Assembly (NCBI RefSeq): GCF_000374305.1
Contig: NZ_KB894093.1
Span: 1,674,001 to 1,738,000 of the forward strand
Direction: 5' to 3'
Source: Actinomadura flavalba DSM 45200
Lineage (GTDB): Bacteria; Actinomycetota; Actinomycetes; Streptosporangiales; Streptosporangiaceae
DNA: 64,000 nt
Position numbers and translations under genes: made by a program. Position 1 is the stretch's first letter, and each line of letters starts with the position of its first letter. The notes below the pieces were generated by a model that made no database searches, was not told the origin of the DNA, and worked only from the letters and a program-made list of their open reading frames with translations. Shown here piece by piece: positions 56,427 through 64,000 of this stretch.

Positions 56427-56444
56427 CCCGAGTCCCACCCCCGG

Positions 56445-56479
56445 ACGGCCCCCGCGCGCCCCTCGTGCGCGGGGGCCGT
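56445..56479. terminator. Terminator after the fadE5-like gene
   Basis: ACGGCCCCCGCGC (56445-56457) pairs with its complement at 56467-56479 around a 9-nt loop, 19 bp after the stop codon. Confidence 0.85.
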
Positions 56480-56530
56480 TCCGCGTTCGCCGCCCCGCGT
56501 CCCGGGTAACGAACCCGGGAGGGGGCGATC

Positions 56531-56992
56531 ATGACGCGTACACGGTGGATCGGACTGGCGGTGTTCCTCGGGCTCGCCGCGGTGGCGGCCCTGGTCGGGG
56601 CGCTCGGCGTGGACGGCACCACGTCCACCTACGCCGAGCTGGACAAACCGGCGTGGGCGCCGCCGTCGTGGCTGTTCGGCCCGGTCTGGACGGTCCTGTA
56701 CGTGATGATCGGGATCTCGGGCTGGCTCGTCTGGGCGCGGCACGGCGTGCACTGGTCGCTGACGCTCTGGGCCGTGCAGCTCGTCCTCAACGCCCTGTGG
56801 ACGCCGATCTTCTTCGGCGAGGACGCCTACCGCTGGGCCGTCGTCGACATCGTGGCGCTGTGGATCGTCATCGGCATCCTCGTCGCCGTGTTCGCCCGGC
56901 TCTCCCGGGCCGCCGCGTGGCTGCTCGTCCCGTACTGGCTCTGGGTCACCTACGCGGCCGCGCTCAACATCTCGATCGCTGCGAACAACTAG
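56531..56992 (+). CDS. tspO: TspO/MBR family protein
   Basis: The 153-aa membrane protein has five helices. It carries the family hallmarks KPAWAPPSWLFGPVWTVLY and NALWTPIFFG. TspO binds tetrapyrroles and cholesterol-like ligands and affects porphyrin and stress responses. GGGAGGGGGCGATC precedes ATG 56531. A DinB-like gene follows 10 bp downstream. Confidence 0.95.
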   Translation: MTRTRWIGLAVFLGLAAVAALVGALGVDGTTSTYAELDKPAWAPPSWLFGPVWTVLYVMIGISGWLVWARHGVHWSLTLWAVQLVLNALWTPIFFGEDAYRWAVVDIVALWIVIGILVAVFARLSRAAAWLLVPYWLWVTYAAALNISIAANN

Positions 56993-57002
56993 CCTGCCGG
57001 AC

Positions 57003-57653
57003 ATGACGTTCTTCTCGCGCGCCTGGACGGCGCTGCGCGACACGGTCGCGGAACTGCCGGACGACGCGTTCGCGGCGCCGTCCGGCTGCGCCGGGTGGCT
57101 CGTCCGCGACCTGGCGTGCCACCTGGTCATCGACGCGCAGGACGTGCTGATCACGCTCGCGACGCCCGCCGACGCCCCGCCCACCCGCGACGCCGCGACG
57201 TACTGGGACGTCCTGGAGGCGCCGCCGACCGGCGACGACCCGCTCGACGCGCTGACCGTCCGGCTCGCCGCCGCCTACGGGGAACCCCGGCTGCTGAAGT
57301 TCCACCTGGACGACGTCGGCGCCGCCGCCGGGCGCGCGGCCGTGCTCGCCGACCCGTCCGCGTACGTCGGCACCAAGGGCGAGGTCCTCACGGCGGGCGA
57401 CTACCTGGCCGCCTACGTCCTGGAGTGGACGCTGCACCACCTCGACCTCGTCGCGCACCTGCCGGACGTGGCCGGGCCGCCCGCCGAAGGTCTCGCGGCG
57501 GCCCGGGAACTGCTGGAACGGATCGTCGGCTTCGCGTTCCCCGCGTCGTTCTCCGACCGGGACGCGCTGCTCGTCGGCACCGGCCGCCGCGCCCCGGCCG
57601 CCGCCGAGACGGCCGCGCTCGGCGGCGCGGCCGTCCCCGTCTACCTCGGCTGA
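57003..57653 (+). CDS. Maleylpyruvate isomerase N-terminal-domain protein (DinB-like, mycothiol type)
   Basis: The 216-aa protein has the MDMPI_N/DinB pattern: PSGCAGWLVRDLACHLVIDAQD and LEWTLHHLDLVAHLP supply the expected His ligands. It lies 10 bp after tspO and is probably cotranscribed. The reaction is unknown; mycothiol use is inferred from the family. Its 3' end overlaps the PadR gene by 13 bp. Confidence 0.8.
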   Translation: MTFFSRAWTALRDTVAELPDDAFAAPSGCAGWLVRDLACHLVIDAQDVLITLATPADAPPTRDAATYWDVLEAPPTGDDPLDALTVRLAAAYGEPRLLKFHLDDVGAAAGRAAVLADPSAYVGTKGEVLTAGDYLAAYVLEWTLHHLDLVAHLPDVAGPPAEGLAAARELLERIVGFAFPASFSDRDALLVGTGRRAPAAAETAALGGAAVPVYLG

Positions 57654-58210
57654 GCCTTCCCGGCGGCGTCCTCCAGCCGGGCGATGGTCTCGTCGATCCA
57701 GTCCAGCCACGTCTGGGCGTGCATCTCCCCGGCCCGCCGCACCGCGTCCCAGATGAGCGGATCGCGGTCGTCGGTGGTGTTGGCCGCCGCGAATTCCGCG
57801 ATGTATCCGGGCAATTCGTGGGCGAGCTGGTCGCGTTGCCGGAGATGCAGGTCGCGCAATACGCGCAGTTGCGTGACCATCTCCTCCGGCGCCCGGGTTC
57901 CGGAGAAGAAGAACCGCACGAGGAACGGCGTCCTGACCGGGTCGAGTTCGGTGACCAGTTCGCCGAGCCACCCGTCGAACGCCTGCCGCCCCGCGTCGGT
58001 GGCCGAGTAGACGCGCCGGTCGGGACGCCCCTGCTGCGGCACCACCTCGGACACGACCAGGCCGTCGTTCTCCAGTTGCCCCAGCGTGCGATAGATCTGG
58101 CTGAGCTGCGCGGGCCACACGAAATTGATGCTGCTGCGGATCGCCGCGGCCAGGTCGTAGCCCGTCATGGATTGACGCAGCAGAAAACCGAGCAGGGCGA
58201 ACTTGAGCAT
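57641..58210 (-). CDS. PadR-family transcriptional regulator
   Basis: The 189-aa protein has the PadR winged helix: MLKFALLGFLLRQSMTGYDL, then VWPAQLSQIYRTLGQLENDGLV and the wing GRPDRRVYSATDAG. A C-terminal helical dimerisation domain (PadR_C, about 95-180) follows. It is the last gene of an operon with an FAD oxidoreductase and an epoxide-hydrolase-like enzyme, and probably controls it. Confidence 0.93.
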   Translation of the reverse strand: MLKFALLGFLLRQSMTGYDLAAAIRSSINFVWPAQLSQIYRTLGQLENDGLVVSEVVPQQGRPDRRVYSATDAGRQAFDGWLGELVTELDPVRTPFLVRFFFSGTRAPEEMVTQLRVLRDLHLRQRDQLAHELPGYIAEFAAANTTDDRDPLIWDAVRRAGEMHAQTWLDWIDETIARLEDAAGKAQPR

Positions 58211-58249
58211 CGGGCTCCCTCCGGTGGACGCCGAAAGGATATCAATCGG

Positions 58250-59119
58250 TCAGCCGTGGCCCGCGTGCCGCTCGAACCACGCGGCGAGCAACTCGGTCAC
58301 GCGTTCGGGCTGCTCGTGGTGCGGCCAGTGCCGGGCGTTCAGCACGTGCAGCTCGGCCTCGTCGCACAGCCTGGTGCTGTGCGCGGCGAGATCCGCGCGG
58401 AACGCGCCGTCGCGGCGGCCCCAGATGATCTGGGTCGGGACGCGCACCGTCATGTCCGGCGGGGCGGCGCGCAGCGTCGGCAGCGTGCTCCGGAACATCG
58501 CGCGGTACCAGAACAGCGGCCGCTGGACGGTTCCCGGATGCCGCCACACGGCGCGGTGCCGGGCCAGGTCGGCGTCGTCCAGGCCCGCGCCGTGCCGGAG
58601 CATCGCCCGCAGGACCGCGTGGTCGCGGACGCTCAGCACCGTCTCGGCCAGCCCGGGGATCTGGAACACCAGCATGTACCAGCTCCGCAGGAGCTGCGAC
58701 GGCCTGCGGCGGAGCGCGTCGGCGAACACCTGCGGATGCGGGCAGTTGACGGCCGTCAGCGACCGCACCAGGTCGGGACGCTCGATCGCCAGCGCCCAGG
58801 CGACCGCGCCGCCCCAGTCGTGCCCGACCAGGTGCACCGGCCCCGACGCCCGCCGCTCGATCAGCAGCACGATGTCCTTGACGAGCTTCGGCATCTGGTA
58901 GTCGGCGACCGCGGGCGGCTTGGACGACAGGCCGTACCCGCGCTGGTCCGGCGCGAGGACCCGGTACCCCTGCTCGGCGAGCGCGCGCATCTGCGGGTCG
59001 AAGCTGAACCACAGGTCGGGCCATCCGTGCAGGAACACCACCGGCGGACCGTCCTCGGGCCCGGCGGCCTCGACGTGCAGCAGGACGTCGTCGACGTCGG
59101 TGAACAGCGGCAGGAACAT
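58250..59119 (-). CDS. Alpha/beta hydrolase, epoxide-hydrolase-like
   Basis: The 289-aa enzyme has HGWPDLWFSF (oxyanion loop with HGxP), a nucleophile elbow GHDWGG (Asp) and a C-terminal His in NARHWPHHEQP. IIWGRRDGAF holds the acid position. The cap includes the Tyr-rich FWYRAMFRSTLP. Epoxide hydrolysis is likely; a haloalkane or ester substrate cannot be ruled out. It lies 15 bp after the FAD oxidoreductase gene. Confidence 0.88.
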   Translation of the reverse strand: MFLPLFTDVDDVLLHVEAAGPEDGPPVVFLHGWPDLWFSFDPQMRALAEQGYRVLAPDQRGYGLSSKPPAVADYQMPKLVKDIVLLIERRASGPVHLVGHDWGGAVAWALAIERPDLVRSLTAVNCPHPQVFADALRRRPSQLLRSWYMLVFQIPGLAETVLSVRDHAVLRAMLRHGAGLDDADLARHRAVWRHPGTVQRPLFWYRAMFRSTLPTLRAAPPDMTVRVPTQIIWGRRDGAFRADLAAHSTRLCDEAELHVLNARHWPHHEQPERVTELLAAWFERHAGHG

Positions 59120-59134
59120 GAGGGGCTCCGGGGT

Positions 59135-60535
59135 TCAGGACACGCCGAGGACGGCGAGGACGGTCGCGGACAGGGGACCGGGGTTGCGGTCGCGCAGCGG
59201 GCGCAGCACCCGCCGCGCGACGGCCGGGGAACCGAGCGCCGCCGGCGGCCGGTTCAGGTTCAGCACGTCGTTGAAGGCCGCCGCGACCTCGGGGTCCAGC
59301 GACGCCGCGCGTTCCAGCCGGTCCCGGTAGCCCGCGTCGAAGCGCGCCGTCCAGGGCGTCCGGGCACCCTCGGTGCGGCACCCGTACCGCAGGTCCTCGG
59401 TGAGGGCCAGGCGCCAGGCCCCGGACGAGACGGCGGCGACGGCCCGCGCCGCGCGCCGCTCGAACCCCGGCCCCGGCACGCCGCCCTCGGCGGCGAGCAG
59501 CCGGCCGAGCGCGTCCGCGCCCAGCGCCGCCACGCTCATCCCCTGGCCGTAGACCGGGTTCGACGCGCTGGCCGCGTCCCCGATCGCGACCAGGCCGGAC
59601 GGCATCGCGTCCATCCGCTCGTAGTAGCGGCGGACGTTGGTGCGGACGTGATACGTGCGCACCGGGCCGATCGGCTCCGAACGGCGCAGCGCCTCGGCCG
59701 TCACCGGCGCGGTCATGCGGTCGGCGAAGGCGCGCAGCTCGTCGATGTCGGACGGGATCGGGTTCCGGCGCCCGGTCGACCCGAGCGAGATGTGCAGCAA
59801 CCCGTTCTCGACGCGCAGCACGACGCCGCCGACGGTCGACCCGCGCGTGGCCTGCGCGGCCAGGACGATCATCCACTCCGGATTGAAGGACGGGTCGGGG
59901 AGCGCGACCAGGCTCGCGTACCGCACGTCGGAATGGACCACCGACTCCTTCGGCGGCCGGTACCCGATCCGTTCGAGCCATTCCGGCAACCGCGACCGCC
60001 GCCCGGTGGCGTCCACGACGAGATCGGCGCCCACGTCCCCGTCGAGCGTCCGGACCCCGGTGACCCGCCGCCCGTTCTCACCCGTCAGAAGCCCGGTGAC
60101 GAGCGTCCGCTCCCGCACCGTGACGTTCGGAATCTCCCGAACCCGAGCACGAATCGCATGCTCGATCAGCACCCGGCTTGCGCAGAACCCACCCGTCCAC
60201 CAAACAGGAATACGAATCGTGGTCCCACCCCGCACCACGAAGATCGACCGATCCCCCATCTCCGGATCGTTCGACCCGGTAGTGATCGCCCCGGCCGCGT
60301 CCAGCTCCGCCGACAATCCAGGAAACAGCCGAATCATCACCTGCCGCCCGGACGCCAACAACCCATGCGCATGATGCGACTGCGGCACGAACCGCCGATG
60401 CTCCGCCCGCTCAGGCAACTCATCCCGATCCACCAGAACCACTTCGTCGTAGTGCTCAGCCAACACCCGAGCCGCCATCAACCCAGCAACCCCAGCCCCA
60501 AGCACAACAACCCGACCCACTCCGCTATATGGCAT
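59135..60535 (-). CDS. FAD-dependent oxidoreductase (monooxygenase-like)
   Basis: The 466-aa flavoprotein begins with VVVLGAGVAGLMAARVL (dinucleotide-binding GxGxxG). It has DLVVDATGRRSRLPEWL (the DG/ATG-like motif) and GLVAIGDAASASNPVYGQGM (the second FAD motif, GD). The pattern fits squalene-epoxidase-like or aromatic monooxygenases. With an epoxide-hydrolase-like neighbour, formation and opening of an epoxide is an attractive guess. ATG 60535 is about 7 nt from a -10 box, so the transcript is probably leaderless. Confidence 0.88.
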   Translation of the reverse strand: MPYSGVGRVVVLGAGVAGLMAARVLAEHYDEVVLVDRDELPERAEHRRFVPQSHHAHGLLASGRQVMIRLFPGLSAELDAAGAITTGSNDPEMGDRSIFVVRGGTTIRIPVWWTGGFCASRVLIEHAIRARVREIPNVTVRERTLVTGLLTGENGRRVTGVRTLDGDVGADLVVDATGRRSRLPEWLERIGYRPPKESVVHSDVRYASLVALPDPSFNPEWMIVLAAQATRGSTVGGVVLRVENGLLHISLGSTGRRNPIPSDIDELRAFADRMTAPVTAEALRRSEPIGPVRTYHVRTNVRRYYERMDAMPSGLVAIGDAASASNPVYGQGMSVAALGADALGRLLAAEGGVPGPGFERRAARAVAAVSSGAWRLALTEDLRYGCRTEGARTPWTARFDAGYRDRLERAASLDPEVAAAFNDVLNLNRPPAALGSPAVARRVLRPLRDRNPGPLSATVLAVLGVS

Positions 60536-60541
60536 GGCTCA

Positions 60542-60570
60542 TATATAACTTGTGTACTATGACGGGTCAA
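60542..60570 (-). promoter_or_regulatory. Strong promoter of the FAD oxidoreductase-hydrolase-PadR operon
   Basis: On the minus strand, TTGACC (60570-60565) and TATATA (60547-60542) are 17 bp apart, a near-consensus sigma-70-type promoter. Transcription would begin at or beside the start codon at 60535. CATA...TATG around 60540-60561 forms a loose inverted repeat of the kind PadR regulators bind. Confidence 0.75.
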
Positions 60571-60689
60571 CCCCCTTCCTGAAGGGCGCGAGACCCGCCC
60601 CCGACGCCAGGGGCCGCCGGGGCCGGGCCGACCCCAGAACCCAACAACCCCCTCACAGTGCGGGAAGGCGGCACATCCCCGCGCCAGCA

Positions 60690-61318
60690 CGCGCGACCCC
60701 TCGTAGGGGCGATGGGGACAAGCGCGCGGCGGCGCGGTCCAGCGGCTCCATCAGCGTTGCGACCCCTCGTAGGGGCGATGGGGACGACAGCCGCCGTGAA
60801 GGCGGTCCAGAAATGGGGCGACGTGTTGCGACCCCTCGTAGGGGCGATGGGGACAGCAGGACAGCGAGGCGACCCGGTGAAGATCACCATGTTGCGACCC
60901 CTCGTGGGGGCGATGGGGACGGTCGTGCTCGGCCAGCGCCGGGTCCTGGTCGAGCAGTTGCGACCCCTCGTAGGGGCGATGGGGACCCACGCCCCGACCT
61001 CCCCGTCACCGAACACATCCAGGTTGCGACCCCTCGTAGGGGCGATGGGGACGGAAGGTGCTGTGATGGGCACCGCTGCCGCCATGCTGGCGTTGCGACC
61101 CCTCGTAGGGGCGATGGGGACAGCCACGCCGCGCTGAAGCTCGGCGGTACCGCTGGTTGCGACCCCTCGTAGGGGCGATGGGGACTCTGGGTCCGGTGGC
61201 TCGTGCGCGCCCAGGTGATCCCGTTGCGACCCCTCGTAGGGGCGATGGGGACCTGCGGGATCTCCTCGTGGATCTGCCGCACCATGGCGTTGCGACCCCT
61301 CGTAGGGGCGATGGGGAC
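60690..61318 (-). CRISPR. CRISPR array, 10 repeats and 9 spacers
   Basis: Thirty-base repeats start at 60690, 60756, 60825, 60891, 60957, 61023, 61092, 61156, 61223 and 61289. Spacers are 34-39 nt. On the plus strand the core is CCCCTCGTAGGGG (5-bp stem, 3-nt loop) between GTTGCGA and CGATGGGGAC. The 60891 copy has one changed base (A to G in the loop/stem). The first copy is altered at its first three bases. Read on the minus strand, each repeat ends GTCGCAAC, like the 8-nt tag left by Cas6-type cleavage, and the altered copy would be the last, with a decayed 3' end. This puts the leader at the right. No cas gene lies in the window. Confidence 0.95.
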
Positions 61319-61672
61319 CCCACGGTAAAGCCACAGTTCAGGTGCGCGTGAGGTGCGTGATTCTTGGCGGAGTTTTCAGCGACCCTCCGGTGGTGCGGTG
61401 GACCCCGGCGTGTCGCTGAAATCTGAGTCCAAGTCCGTGCTCAGCGTATGCCGGTCGGGAGAGGTTGTGTACCCGGGGGACAGACGGGCTGGTGCCTAGC
61501 GAGAGGTGGACGTCGAGCATTGAGTCGGCGTAGGCGAGCTGTGTCTGGTGCCTGCGTTATGTCGACAGGGGACCAAGAGAACGGTCGGTCACGACGCGAG
61601 GGGGTCCAGTTCGACGGTGCCCGTCGGCGCGGCGACGGTCATGGGCCTGTTGCACGCGTTGGCGGCCCGTGA
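61319..61672 (-). other. Probable CRISPR leader and gene-free region
   Basis: About 350 bp between the array and the XRE gene hold no convincing gene. If the array is transcribed on the minus strand, the first 150-200 bp next to the repeat at 61289-61318 are the leader. Its GC is below the window average, as leaders often are. Confidence 0.5.
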
Positions 61673-62434
61673 TCAGGACGGCTGCTGCGGCCTTTCGTTC
61701 TCGGGCCGACCGCCGTTCCAGAGTTCGGTCACGTGGTGGGCGTAGCGGTCGTAGAGGCCATCGGACTGTGTTCGGCGCAGGTGGAGAACAGGCGAGTCGT
61801 GGCCTACCAGGTTCGCCAGGTGTGTGCTCATCAGCATGTCCTCATCGAAGATGAAGACGCTCATGGCTATGTGATCGTCGCTGAATCGGACGTCGATTCC
61901 CTCGGTCTCGCCCATCTTGCCGAGTTCGTCGAGTGTGATGTTGATCCGCGTACCGATGGTGAGGGGGACGCCCTCCCTTTCCTCGCGGCGGCGCGTTATC
62001 TCACTTGCCGGATCTCCGAGGAGAAAGCGAATGCGGCACCCACGCTCAGCCTTGCGCCGCAGGATGCTGCGCAGGTTCGGGATCTCCAGCCAGAGGAAGT
62101 AGTTGGTGTAGCCCGCGAAGACGAGATTCGTCGTCGCGTCACTGATCAGTGAGCGCCACAGCGCTTTCGGGACGGCCGACCGGTACGGATAGGCGGCAAC
62201 GATCTCTCGGTCGGGGCCGGTCTTGATGTTCTTCCGAATCGACTCGGGCCACAACACGGTGTGATCAACTCCTAGGACTTGGCCGACCGCCCAGCGGTGC
62301 CGGGGATGGGGCATCCGGCCCTCCTCTGCTACCCATCTGGTCACGGTTTTCACATCGACCCCACAGTGTGCAGCGAGGTCGTCCGCCGTCAGCTTCGCAG
62401 AGTCCATCGCCTGGCGAAGCGCAAGGTTGGTCAT
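61673..62434 (-). CDS. XRE-family regulator with PLD-like C-terminal domain (DUF5919 type)
   Basis: The 253-aa protein has an N-terminal helix-turn-helix (DDLAAHCGVDVKTVTRWVAEEG, residues about 18-39). The C-terminal domain (about 80-240) contains VFAGYTNYFLWLE, FLLGDPASEITRRRE and SVFIFDEDMLMSTHL, a pattern of phospholipase-D-like folds without the usual HxK motif. Such proteins are common and uncharacterised in actinomycetes. It is divergent from a hypothetical gene and lies beside the CRISPR leader. Confidence 0.8.
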   Translation of the reverse strand: MTNLALRQAMDSAKLTADDLAAHCGVDVKTVTRWVAEEGRMPHPRHRWAVGQVLGVDHTVLWPESIRKNIKTGPDREIVAAYPYRSAVPKALWRSLISDATTNLVFAGYTNYFLWLEIPNLRSILRRKAERGCRIRFLLGDPASEITRRREEREGVPLTIGTRINITLDELGKMGETEGIDVRFSDDHIAMSVFIFDEDMLMSTHLANLVGHDSPVLHLRRTQSDGLYDRYAHHVTELWNGGRPENERPQQPS

Positions 62435-62719
62435 GGTGCCGAGTCCTTCCGGGACGTCCAGGACGTTCTCTCACTGTAGACGGAAAACGTCCCAGACGTC
62501 CCGCGAATGGGGTACTGACGTCCCATTTCGCGCCTCACGCTGGGTTGCCTGTCACATTCGAGCCGCAAGCAGGTTGGACATGTCGGTCAAACGCGCGAAA
62601 AGCCGCTCCGCACGTCATGCCGAGGTGGGGAGTCGACCAAGATTCGATCGACATCTGGGGAATGTAGCCATTCTTTCAGCCTGTCCCATGCGGCCCCGAT
62701 ATTAGGGAGGCGTGTGCGC
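62435..62719. other. Divergent intergenic region
   Basis: About 285 bp separate the XRE gene from the divergent hypothetical gene. TAGACGGAAAACGTCCCAGACGTCCC near 62477-62502 contains GACGTCC/GGACGT-like repeats (also GGGACGTCCAGGACGTTC at 62451-62468) that may be operators of the XRE protein. Confidence 0.4.
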
Positions 62720-63352
62720 ATGTCCTTGCACGATCAGGCTGCCACCGTAGACAGGTCGACGCGCTGGGGCGCGGTGCCGTACATCACTGCGTGGTCATCG
62801 GAGGACACATCCCCCTCTCGCGTCGTCGTCCGTGGCGGGCGGGTCGCTTATTCCGACGAGTCGCTGTACGACCGGGACGCTGCCGGAGTGCTGTGGGCGC
62901 GTATGGGGTTCAGTCCGGGGGTCGGGGTTCCGCAGTTCAAGTCCGTTCACTTCCTGCGGCAGCGTCGCGCGATGCGCAGGTTGCTCTGTCAGGTGTGCGG
63001 GCAGCGGGCCGGGGACGATGCCGTGTGGATGCTGTCGGTGCGCGAGTACGAGGGCGCGGACGGTACGTGGCCTGCGCCGATCACGACCACGCATCCGCCG
63101 CTGTGCCCGAGCTGTGTGGAGCGGTCGGTGCGGTTGTGCCCGCATCTGCGTGGCGGGCATGTGGTTCTGCGTGCCCGGAAAGTGGCTCCTGTGGCGGTCT
63201 CGGGTCTGGTCTACCGGCCCACGCCAGCAGGGCTGGAGTCCACGCCCATGATCGTCGCTCTCGATGACCCGCTGGTGCGCTGGGTGCGCGCGACCCAGCT
63301 GCACATGCTGCTGGACGACTACACGCTCATCCAGCCGGACACTCTGGCCTGA
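62720..63352 (+). CDS. Conserved hypothetical protein with paired CxxC motifs
   Basis: The 210-aa product contains CQVCGQRAGDD and CPSCVERSVRLCPHL, two Cys pairs about 40 residues apart that could hold zinc. The rest is mixed alpha/beta (VRATQLHMLLDDYTLIQPDTL at the end). GGGAGG lies 9 nt before ATG 62720; GTG 62714 is an alternative. It is divergent from the XRE/PLD-like regulator, a pairing that suggests regulation by it. The family is not recognised. Confidence 0.65.
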   Translation: MSLHDQAATVDRSTRWGAVPYITAWSSEDTSPSRVVVRGGRVAYSDESLYDRDAAGVLWARMGFSPGVGVPQFKSVHFLRQRRAMRRLLCQVCGQRAGDDAVWMLSVREYEGADGTWPAPITTTHPPLCPSCVERSVRLCPHLRGGHVVLRARKVAPVAVSGLVYRPTPAGLESTPMIVALDDPLVRWVRATQLHMLLDDYTLIQPDTLA

Positions 63353-63492
63353 CCGAGCGCGCCCGGCGGCGCTGAGCAGGGTGGCAGGTCTACGCCGTCG
63401 GCGGCTGCCAACGAGCGCGCGTGGCGACCGAGGGCGGAGATGTGCGGGAAGTCCTCGCGGACCAGCCCTTGCTGGCGCGGGGCCTTGCTGGG

Positions 63493-63524
63493 GCGCGGGG
63501 CCGGGGTGTTCTCCGGCCCCGCGC
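63493..63524. terminator. Terminator after the E2 gene
   Basis: GCGCGGGGCCGG (63493-63504) pairs with CCGGCCCCGCGC (63513-63524) around an 8-nt loop, just after the E2 stop codon on the minus strand. Confidence 0.8.
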
Positions 63525-63529
63525 GGTTG

Positions 63530-64000
63530 TCAGGTCCAGGCGAGGGCTTGGAGGGGGTTTTCGAGCATGGTGGCTATGTCGTGGAGGACTGCGGAGCCCT
63601 CGGCGCCGTCCAGGACGCGGTGGTCGAAGGAGAGGGCGAGGGCGGAGATCTTGCGGATCGCCAACTCGCCCTCGTGGACCCAGGGGAGGTCGCGGATCTG
63701 GCCGAAGGCCAGGATGGCGGACTCGCCCGGGGTGAGGATCGGGGTGCCGGTGTCGATGCCGAAGACGCCGATGTTGGTGATCGTGATGGTGCCGCCGGAC
63801 ATGGCGGCCGGGGTCGTGCGGCCCGCTCGGGCGGTCTCGGTCAGCTCCTTGAGGGCCGTGGCGAGTTCCGGGAGGGTCTTGGACTGAGCGTCCTTGATGT
63901 TCGGGACGATCAGGCCCCGGTCGGTCGCCGCCGCGATGCCCAGGTTCACCGACGGGTTCATGACGACCGCGTCGCCGTCGAAGCGAGCGTTGGCGATCGG
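63530..64000 (-). CDS. 2-oxoacid dehydrogenase E2 (dihydrolipoyl acyltransferase), C-terminal part
   Basis: The gene runs off the window edge. The visible 156 codons are the catalytic acyltransferase domain: PIANARFDGDAVV, NLGIAAATDRGLIVPNIKDA, TITNIGVFGIDTGTPILTPG and SFDHRVLDGAEGS with the catalytic His and Asp. It belongs to a pyruvate, branched-chain or 2-oxoglutarate dehydrogenase complex; the N-terminal lipoyl domains are off-window, so the type is open. Confidence 0.93.
   Translation of the reverse strand, partial: PIANARFDGDAVVMNPSVNLGIAAATDRGLIVPNIKDAQSKTLPELATALKELTETARAGRTTPAAMSGGTITITNIGVFGIDTGTPILTPGESAILAFGQIRDLPWVHEGELAIRKISALALSFDHRVLDGAEGSAVLHDIATMLENPLQALAWT

Noticed and set aside
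60567..61334. Open frames running through the CRISPR array with repeated peptide units
   Set aside because: The peptide repeats follow directly from the 30-nt DNA repeat, and no start or ribosome site is present. They are not proteins.

Overview
The window is 64 kb of high-GC actinobacterial chromosome. DnaK sits under an HspR-type HAIR operator. There is a WhiB-family protein, two mycothiol-type DinB/maleylpyruvate isomerase-like proteins, a PF04672-type SAM methyltransferase, a FadE5/EtfD pair as in mycobacteria, FxSxx-COOH/HExxH peptide-modification genes and a guanidine-III riboswitch of the Thermobifida type. Together these fit a filamentous actinomycete of the Streptosporangiales/Thermomonosporaceae sort (Actinomadura-like). 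That placement is inferred from gene content; no rRNA is present. Most of the window is ordinary core or shell genome with dense, short-spaced genes, and most long antisense frames are GC shadows.

Layout. 0-14.5 kb: start of grpE, dnaK with HAIR, a decayed subtilisin-like protease, divergent 3-hydroxyacyl-CoA dehydrogenase and thiolase genes, a secreted protein, an EtfD-type Fe-S membrane oxidoreductase, a SAM methyltransferase, a glycine betaine/choline ABC importer (proV-proW-proX order) and dcd. 14.6-17.4 kb: tRNA-Gly(CCC), then a lower-GC segment carrying a two-gene operon for a minimal CRISPR polymerase (mCpol) and a CARF-like protein with two C-terminal membrane segments, then a diverged second copy of the tRNA 3' half. 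This looks like a small defence island. 17.4-23 kb: small secreted and membrane proteins, a 592-aa protein of unknown family, a 27-bp perfect palindrome and a CASTOR/POLLUX-like channel. 23-32 kb: a signalling block with an anti-sigma kinase, two STAS proteins, two PP2C/SpoIIE phosphatases, a histidine kinase and a response regulator, plus an L,D-transpeptidase, a secreted protein ending in LPVTG and a MarR regulator. 33-38 kb: a polyphosphate block (ppk1, MutT1-like, CYTH-CHAD). 38-41 kb: EphD-like fusion, tyrosine phosphatase, GNAT and WhiB. 41-48 kb: HExxH peptide hydroxylase, FxsT-type NB-ARC/TPR protein, a 71-aa peptide, a degenerate STAND protein and a pentapeptide-repeat membrane protein. 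48-54 kb: rhomboid, SDR, repeat-rich membrane protein, Spo0M, guanidine-III riboswitch with SMR transporter, and UDP-glucose dehydrogenase. 54-60.5 kb: FadE5-like dehydrogenase, TspO, and an FAD oxidoreductase/hydrolase/PadR operon behind a strong leaderless promoter. 60.7-61.3 kb: a CRISPR array of 10 repeats without cas genes nearby. 61.7-64 kb: XRE/PLD-like regulator, a divergent hypothetical gene and the 3' part of a 2-oxoacid dehydrogenase E2 gene.

Two links span the window. First, etfD and fadE5, which act together in mycobacterial beta-oxidation, lie 47 kb apart but share a TACTGAC(G/C)AGTA-type palindrome upstream, which suggests one regulator. Second, the window holds two separate immunity-type loci: the mCpol/CARF-2TM operon and the CRISPR array. 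The mCpol operon is the best candidate for an unusual, little-described system.
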